NCBI GenBank assembly: GCA_000934455.1
Contig: KN885189.1
Location: 18,548 to 58,554, forward strand
Direction: 5' to 3'
DNA length: 40,007 nucleotides
From: Apostichopus parvimensis
Lineage: Eukaryota; Echinodermata; Holothuroidea; Aspidochirotida; Stichopodidae
Within the stretch, counting starts at the first letter, position 1; each line of letters opens with the position of its first letter. The translations under genes were made by a program, and so were the position numbers. The notes below the pieces were generated by a model, which was not told the DNA's origin, did not search any database, and was given only the letters and a program-made list of their open reading frames with translations. This document shows, in pieces, positions 24,401-33,400 of this stretch.

Positions 24401-27400
24401 ATGATGGGATGGGATGGAGTGAACAGGGTACTTGGGCGCTTCAATTTCTGGCCTTCATGTACTCTATATGCCTTCTTATGTAGTCCATATAGTATGCCAC
24501 TTCCTTAGTTACGGAATGTAAGGGTACATCTGACAGAAAATACATTTACAGTACATGAACAAAGGAACTTATTTCCTTCGCATCCTTCAGAAGCCACGCC
24601 CTAAATCAACAGAGGGCACAGAATTCCTCAAGTAGCAAGTTTATTATTTATTAGCAAAAAGCTTTTCATAGTGATATGCGGCATAAAAAGAGAAACAAGT
24701 TAGTCATCATCTTGTCCTTATGTAATATAGAGATGGTTGGGATGGACAACCCCTCCCCCTCCACCCCCACCCACACAATCCCATTATATAGCTGATGACT
24801 CTTGGTATATCATTAATTTTAGACTTGTTCAAATCTTGTGCCAACTATACATGTGAGAATATCAAAATCATGAAATCTCTTGATTAGAATGGAATTTGTG
24901 CTTAGCTGCTTGGGAGAGTGGTTCATCATATAAGCATCTCCCCTGTACTAAATAGGATAAGGATGGGTGGTTGGGTTTTTGCTTCTCCTTTTAAGCAGTG
25001 GCTTTTGTCTACTGATTTGGTGCTATATAAGTCTCATTTATTATTATTATTATTATTAAGAAAATGGTTAACAAACATTAACATATTGGAATATTTACAG
25101 ATAATCTGATCGACGTAAAGGCCATCGTCTAGTTCTAAGACGCCTTCCATGAAAGCTGTTCCGACCTTACTGAAGTTCTCTGCTGATGCCTGCACCAGAA
25201 TACCAAACGGTTCACCCGGTTTCCACGCGACCGGCACGGCTAAGTCGGAGAGATTGACGACTCTGTCCCTGGATACATCTCTCAGTTTTAGCTTGCCTTC
25301 GCTATCCTTAGCGGGAGGAGAGGCTTCCAAGAGAAAGAAGAGGGAGGATTCATCTTCGGGTGATTTATTGCCCTTAGATGAGGAATCTGGTGGAGCAACT
25401 GATGAACCAATGAAGGAAGTCCATTCTTTGGATAAGTCGACGGTTTGCTATAAAAAAAAAAAATCGATTTAAGGAAAAAGGCAAGAAAGAGTCAAACTAG
25501 ATGCAACTCTACAAAAAATTGGTGATGAAACAATTATGTTCAACCAGTGGCGGAGCGTCCATACAGTCAGGGGGGGCGGATGCCCCCCCTGACGGACTCA
25601 AATGGACTGTTGGCGCCCTTTTCAGCTTTTTACCACTTTTTACTTATTCGCGATTATTGACTTTTATTGCGCTCTCAAATACCTATTGACATTTGTCACA
25701 TTTTGTTGGCGACGACACCTATTTATTCTTCGTTTATCTGCAAATTAGCAAGACCAGGAAAGGGTAATTTCCGGCGATCTAGGGAGTATCTTTACTCAAA
25801 AAATTTCTGTACGCTCCGCGCCAACCTGTGGTGGCGCTCCGCTTAATAGATAGTGTCGAAAGCGCCCCTACAGACCATTCTCACCCCCCTTGACCAAAAC
25901 CCCTAGCTCCGCCACTGTGTTCAACGTTAACAAACAGACTAATGAAGCCCCTTTAGATGAAGATTTAAAATCGAGAAGTTCAGATCCTGTGAAAGAAACT
26001 GGTTTACATACTTTCATCTCAAAGTGTTATAATACAACCCGATCTGTTGCTTAAAATTCATCGTCATATAAAGTAATGTTTTAATTTTAGTACATACACA
26101 GTGTGCATGAATTATATGGAATAACACAGTACAATTTTGTATACATGATTTAGTATCCCATTTAGTGATAACTTCAGAAAATTACTCCTTCACCCATCAA
26201 TCTCATTTGTTGAGTGTAAACCTACACTAGATCGAGTGACAATTACTAGCAGAAAAGTACTTTTGGTTAAACAATCTGTTGAACATAGGCCTATTAGTTA
26301 TGTGTATATGCAAAAGAACATCAAAATGGCTGACAAAAAAAGTATAGGTACAAGCTTTGATTGTCATCTTGCTGCATTTTCGAGAATTTTAAGCATTCTC
26401 GTCTTTCACGCTTGCTGCTAAAAATGCATTATATCTACATAGTAAATTATATATACTAGTTAACCTGAGGCCATATCTTCTCATATGACAAAAGTACTGC
26501 TTCAGAGAAGATCATTTGAAACCTAATTGGTTGCTATGCTAAAATTAATGAGATTTACACTTTAGAATTTTTTTACACATTTTGGTAATAAAGATGTACA
26601 TAGTTGTATTGGAGTGTAACTTGGAGTCATTCTGACCAGTGAGCTGTTACCCCGGTAACAAGCTACACATTCCAAGTCATCTTATTTTCATCTTTAACTG
26701 AATATCCTTTAATCTAAACAACAAGGTCTACAGTTGAGTTACAAAAATTGGCTGTGCTTAAGTTACTGACTGACCAACCACCTTATTTCATGCCAAATAT
26801 TTTGTGTCCGACAAATTTTATCTAATGAACTCTTGTACAACTGATGGAAAGTGTTTGCCTGATGTTTTCAGCTCAAATAACATTTCTATGATGTTTATGT
26901 CCAACCATATATTGGATTGTTTTGGCTTAAGTTTCATTTTTGGAGTTGGTCATCAGAAACCTGGATTTCTCTTGACCTATTGACATGAGACAAAGTACCA
27001 GTATAGCATTGAGCATGAATTTTGCTCAAAATTCTTTCTGTGCTAAACATGCTAACTACTCAATTTATATGTACATCTTTTAAGAAGCCTTTAATTCTCG
27101 ACCTGATTTAACTATATCGAAACAGCTTGAAAACAAAAGAATCCGATTGCATTAAATAGAAAAGAAAGCAAGCAATCGATAGTAGTTGAAGTCCATTGAG
27201 AGCACAGACGTTCTGGTTTCCTTGCTTTGTCCCAAATTTACAGAGTAAAAGTAAATATTCTAAGTAAATCTTCTGAGCACTAAGTTTGAGCTGTTACCAC
27301 AGTGATAAAGAATGACTATTTTAAAAGGAAAATGATTAAATTTCATTTAAAACAAAATCAGGTTCAAACTGATCAAGCATCCATAAATTTTGCTTGGAGT

Positions 27401-30400
27401 AAATCATGATGTCACTGTAGAAATTGAAGAGTTTTCTTCTTCAATATCAAAATATGCTTCAAATTATAATATAATATAAACCAAACTCCTGTATCAATTT
27501 TGCCTAGACTCCAGCTATCCCGAACAGCTAGGTCTCCCATGGGCTGTACAGTAGAAACTTGGTCTTGCTACCAGTGTGTGATGTTTCTTGTTGTAGTACA
27601 ATATATGAGCAAAGAAAAGGGTTTTATTGTATATATCAAGCTGTCCCAAATGTGAAAGATTTCTCAACCAAGTGAACTCTCACTAGGGGGCGCCATTTCC
27701 TATACTGCTGCATCGTGGCCAGGCTGCTTCTTGCTGCTCCTTGCTGCTCCTGTTCCAGGCTGCTCCTTGCTACCCCATTGAGGGATGGGTGTGGGCAAGT
27801 TGTGAAGAGACACACACAAGTGAGGTAGCAGAGTAATTCAATCTTGGCAGACATATATAAAGCAGACAAATATAAGCTTGAAATGCTTAATGCTAGGTTA
27901 ATGTAATCAAAACAGCTAAAGTAATTCATAGCAAGTACATGCATGGTGTTTGTGGTACTTCATTTACACATTAATCTGGACAGGTAAACACACACAGAGA
28001 GCCAATTACAAGTCTACTGTTTCATTCTGTTTGCACTGACTGCCAACTATGCCGCAATTTCTAAACACATTTTGACACTTAGATTATAACCACTAACTAG
28101 GTCGACACATCTGAACTGATGGAATCTGATATTTCCATGACGATAAGTATGACACACTTAACTGAATTGTTGCCATGAACGTGGCCTAAACCTCGCAGCA
28201 ATATGCTCCGACGGATCAATGAAAACGAGAGACTTAAGTGATCAAGTGTCAATCTATCCTCCGGAAGTGGCTACTTGTGCGATAACGTACAGTAAGTTTT
28301 ACGATACCCTTTTGCCCCGAATTGTGGACACTGCAATGACCTGCACTACATTGTTTTATAGTGCCTACTCTCTGAGAAATAATCTGATTAGGTCCATACA
28401 CATGCAGTTCACAAACAACCTTAACGTTGACCTTAAACAGATCTTCCAGTGGCTGAAGTTAATATTATACTCATTACAAAGAAATGCTGGAAATTTTCTA
28501 CCATCTATATGTCAAAACCACGTGACATTTTCATCATGAATTTTGATAGGGGAGGATATATTTTTCCTTAAAATTTGGTGGTATTTTGAGAGTGCATATA
28601 AGTTGGCATGATATGTTATCGGTTCAATTCAGCTGAAAATGATTATTTTTCTATACAGTATTTTAGCTCAGGGGAAAATAACCTTTCTTAAAAAAGTTGC
28701 ATCTTGATGAAATTCTCAAATACAGAGAACATCAGAAAGTAGATATTCAGAACATATCAGGTTTCAGAGATTAAATCATTCAGAAGAATATAGTGAGAAA
28801 ATAAAGCTGTTTTACAGAACATTTGCCCTTTGACATCACAGACCAGCATGGGTGATCCACTCCAGGGAAGTATCAAGGTAGCATTCAATCAACCATATCT
28901 TGACTTAGGCACAAAAGACGTTGAGATTGCAGGGTGGAATATTTTTTTTTCATTGGGGTTTCCCCCCATATATAATCCCATTGTCTGCCACTGAAATATC
29001 CCTTCAAGTACTATTTTAATCCTCGCTTCAAATTTCAAACGAGAAGAGTCGTAAAGAAAAGAGAAATCCCACATAACTGTTCAAAAAAGTAAAAAAGAGA
29101 AGGGCTGGCATTTATTACTTCCTTTCTAGAAATAGGTCATATACCGATCTATGAGCGATTCAGTTTAAACAAAGAAATAGCGATTCCTGATTGTTCGACT
29201 TTGCAGGTACACACTTTGCCTAGATGTAAATACATGCAATTAGCTAATCCATACCAATATGCAATAAATGAATGATCAATCTTTTGTGATGAAGTATTAA
29301 AGAAATAAAAGAATCAATGTTTTGAAATTTGGTTTGAGGAAGACTCAGATTTTGATCAATCCAAACAGTATGTTAAAATCTTATCACCATGGGAACCAAA
29401 CAGCCAAACGATTTCAAAAGTAGTTGTTAGGTTCTGACTCTCTAATAATCCACCTGGCATTTAAGGATGTCTAATTTAGAAAATAAAGGAGCCAAAGTGA
29501 ACATTCAAAGAAAAATCAGCAAAACTTTCTGATGACATGCCACTGCAGCTGAGAGGATCTAATCCTCCATCTTGTTGCCAAGGCTGAAAAAGACTTCTAG
29601 GGAAATCAAAATCTACATACATTCCTTCGTAGTTTGCTTGCTGATGCATTAGCTTTATCAAAGTCAGCATCTGTTCTAACCACATGCTTCAATCCGGAAG
29701 TTTTAAACCCTTTTAGTGCCCAAATGTGGCATGACATTCCAAATATGAGGTAACCATGTTTTTTTTCTAGGAAATCGAGGGACGTGATATTGATGTTGAT
29801 CGCACATGTTGATATCAAATGTTCTGATCCACACTTTGGGAGGAGTGGAATATGGAGGGCCTCTCATTAATTTCACGGTTCTATGTTTCAAGGATGACAA
29901 TCACATGTCCAAGTTTAGAACAACGCTCGGAACGATAGAAACAGGTCTTTTTTTCATGATAAAACTAATTACAAGAGAAAATCAGGGTTACTGGATGTCT
30001 CATTATTTATTACTAAGTACAAAAACATATTTTTGATGTGAATTACAGGCTATGAAATTATGCTATGATCTGTCTTTAGTTTGTATTGTAAAGTACTACA
30101 AATGATATTTTACGCTTTTTCTACAAATGGAAATCCAATGGAAAAATTTAAATTGTTCAAGGACTTTAGACAATTTGTGGAAATTCCATGGAACCGCTTG
30201 TCTAGTTTCGCCGAACTAGATAGGAGGGATGATAGGGCCCTCTATTAATTTTGGGAGAGCCCCATTGGCAACAAAATAAATAAAATACAATGTAAAAGGT
30301 TTTAATAAAATATTATCACTTTGTACAGTGGTCACTATTAATGATATCATTGTAAATATATTAAAAATCACAACGATATAGTACATTTGGAAAGAAAATC

Positions 30401-33400
30401 GACAAACCCTCTCCCAAAATGTTGACAATTAGAATGTTTTACCGACACTAAGTACTACCGCTTGCTATAAAACTTGAAGTATTTCCCGCATACCATCAAG
30501 TTTATAACCTTTCAAACAGATCCCTTCAGGGTTTCTTCTTTTTTTTGTGGACATCATTTTACTCAGAGAATATTAAACATCGTTTGCTACTTCTGAGCGA
30601 GCATCGGCATTCATACAGCAAATTTATTAAGCAACCTGGATGATTCTAATAAAACAGCAAAGTGAGCAAACAACTAAAATTGTCCCAACATTGAGTTTAT
30701 CTTCCCCTCGGAGGAGAAGCGGGAGCCTGATGGATTCAGATCTTCGCTTGATCTTAAGGGGAAATCTCTCCCTCCGCTACCAACACTCTGGCATTTAAAA
30801 ATGAACTCTTTGACATTTTGAAATTGATTTAGGCATCCATTAATGCCAAAATATTGACAAGAACTTTGTTGGTTTTAAGTTGGGACAATTCTCACAGCTC
30901 GATAATGAATATAGACTTTACAAGACATTCTGACCATCTCTTGGGGATAACCAGAGGGAAAAAAATATTCTGATCTGTTTGATGGCGTCAAGACTATTTT
31001 TGTCTTCGATTCCCATTCTGTGAGTAGCGTACATGAAGTCGGTAATATCAGTATAAAATTTAACAAACTCAGGATCCAGGTTCCACGATTCGATATGGCC
31101 GGTTCATCGATGAAAGTTTGCCTCACCAAATGTAAACAATTTTTCAGACATTCGAAGGGGACACAACTTTTGTGGTAATTACTGAAGTAAATGAATGTGT
31201 ACGGGAAGCCCGTTACTTTTAGTACAAGTTTCAGATGATACCACAAACTGACTTTTCACAACATAAAAGGAAATATTATGATTCGCAACTACATAAATTT
31301 TTTTTTAAAATTTGTTCAATTACATTTAAGCATTTACATCTCACTAATTTTTTGAAGTTTATGATTCACAACTACATTAGGTTTTTTTTAAAATGTCTTC
31401 AATTACATTTAAGCATTTACATCTCACTCATTTTTGAGTACTTGTGTGTGTTTTTAGCCAAATCTCTCAGTTAGAGTGACAAGTATGTTTTCAATTATAG
31501 ATGTGAGTAATTGACTAGGTCTTGGTCAAAGGTCCATGCCCAAACCAAACTTTACCTTTTAGAAAAATTTTCTTGTGCATGCTTGCATTAGAGGTTGTAT
31601 TTAATTACTTGTACCAGCTTGTAGTTATAGCTAAGGATTTTGTGAATAAAGTTTGATTATAAGGATGCCGATGTTTCAGCTTCCATGAAATATTCACTAG
31701 CGCTAATGCACTTTCCATGTGAAAGTATAAATGTAACCTTCCCATAACAAGAAGGTTCATTCTGGGGTAACTATAGTAACTAGCAATATCACTTGATGGC
31801 AACAACTTCAGTCAAGAGTTACATATTTGGGGCATATAGGAGGCAAGGCATATAGGAGGCAAGTCAACTAAGTAGATGTATCTGCTAAGAATGCTATATG
31901 TACATATGTATATATATTTGCATTCTATCTGTATATAATATTAATAATAATAACATTATTGACGATTTATATAGCACAGTCATATCCACTGATAATGGTG
32001 CTCAAGGCGCATAGTAATATTACCCTGATCAATGATAACCTGTCAAACTTAACATGGCAGCAGCTTAAACAGCGCCCAATTGACAGATAAACTCTTAGGT
32101 CCCCATTTATACACCTGGGTGAAGAGACGCGATGGAGAAAAAGTACATTGTCCAAGGACACAACGTAATGATCTGGCCTGGAGGACTCGAACCTGTAAAC
32201 CTTAGATCACAAGTCCACTGGCTTAACCACATGCATTCTAACTGTAGGTTTTCATGAGGTGCAGGCAGTAAACATCTTATAGTCAGACGAATATGCAACA
32301 CTATTAATATTTAATCCTTGTGCATGTGTGTCGGGGAGCCGTACGTTTCATTGGAAATGCATCCATCTGCTACAAGCCTAGTTTGACTGTCTGACATTTA
32401 AAGGTTTATTAACTGGAACCTAAACCTGTTGACTTGCTCATCACAAAGATGAAATGGCTATCCTTTATACAGTACGAGAGGCTTATATTTACAGTACACA
32501 ATACTTTGTTAGTGACATGAAAACTTTGCCAAGTAACTCTCTATACTAGATACCAAATGATGACGCAGTAGCTCAACTACAAACTACCTGATATGTCAAC
32601 AAGACATTGTGAAAGTATGTCATGGTTAGTTACTAGGCCAAGCAAACAAATCAAAAGTTTTTCAACCCATATTTCAACCAGATTTGAGGAAAGTGGATCA
32701 AGCTAGATGCTATCTTCTAGATTTTGACCCCTTCGTTGTAAATGTTTCTGGGGCACTATTTGATTATCATTCAGATGACCTGAGATGACCTTTGACCATA
32801 TTAAAAAGAATCACTTTTGTGGCCCATTAACTGATCGTCCCCATGGCCAAGTAAAGTCACAATAACATTAGAAGTTAATCTGTAACACCAACAAGAAGAT
32901 ATTCATAGGTACTCCTAGCAGAACTTAATCTGAGCGAGTAAATTGAAATTTGCTCTATCACTGAGGTACGAGGGATCTATAGATTCTCTCTTCTCTCTTC
33001 AAAAAGGAAAAGAGAAAAAAAAGAACTCTTAAGGAATGAGGAAAACCTGCCTTGGGCTTAAGTCACAAAATTGTCCGATGTGGCCCTGACTAGAAATTTC
33101 AGCCTCTGATACTAGGGAGAGTGCAAAAGGCAGATGGTGCATTGGGGGGGGGGGGGGATAAAACAGGAGGAGGTGCAAGGCAGAGAGGAATAGTTCCCTA
33201 TTGAACAGCTGTGTACAGGCCTACATCATTTGGATACTATTTGTGCATCCCTTGTCAGGCCAGTAAGTACCCAGCTCCTCAGAGCTTCACTTTCCTCTGC
33301 ATGCTTGTCTCAAAGTTTGGTCTGTTCTTTATCTTCATATTTATATGTTGAGGAGACAGGTAAGTGAGGAGTGAAGTAAAATACATTCATATAAGCATCT

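Noticed and set aside
30680-30790. GC-richer patch in intron 1 with a short minus-strand open stretch (RRSESIRLPLLLRGED)
   Set aside because: No acceptor/donor pair with compatible phase and no HLCS likeness.
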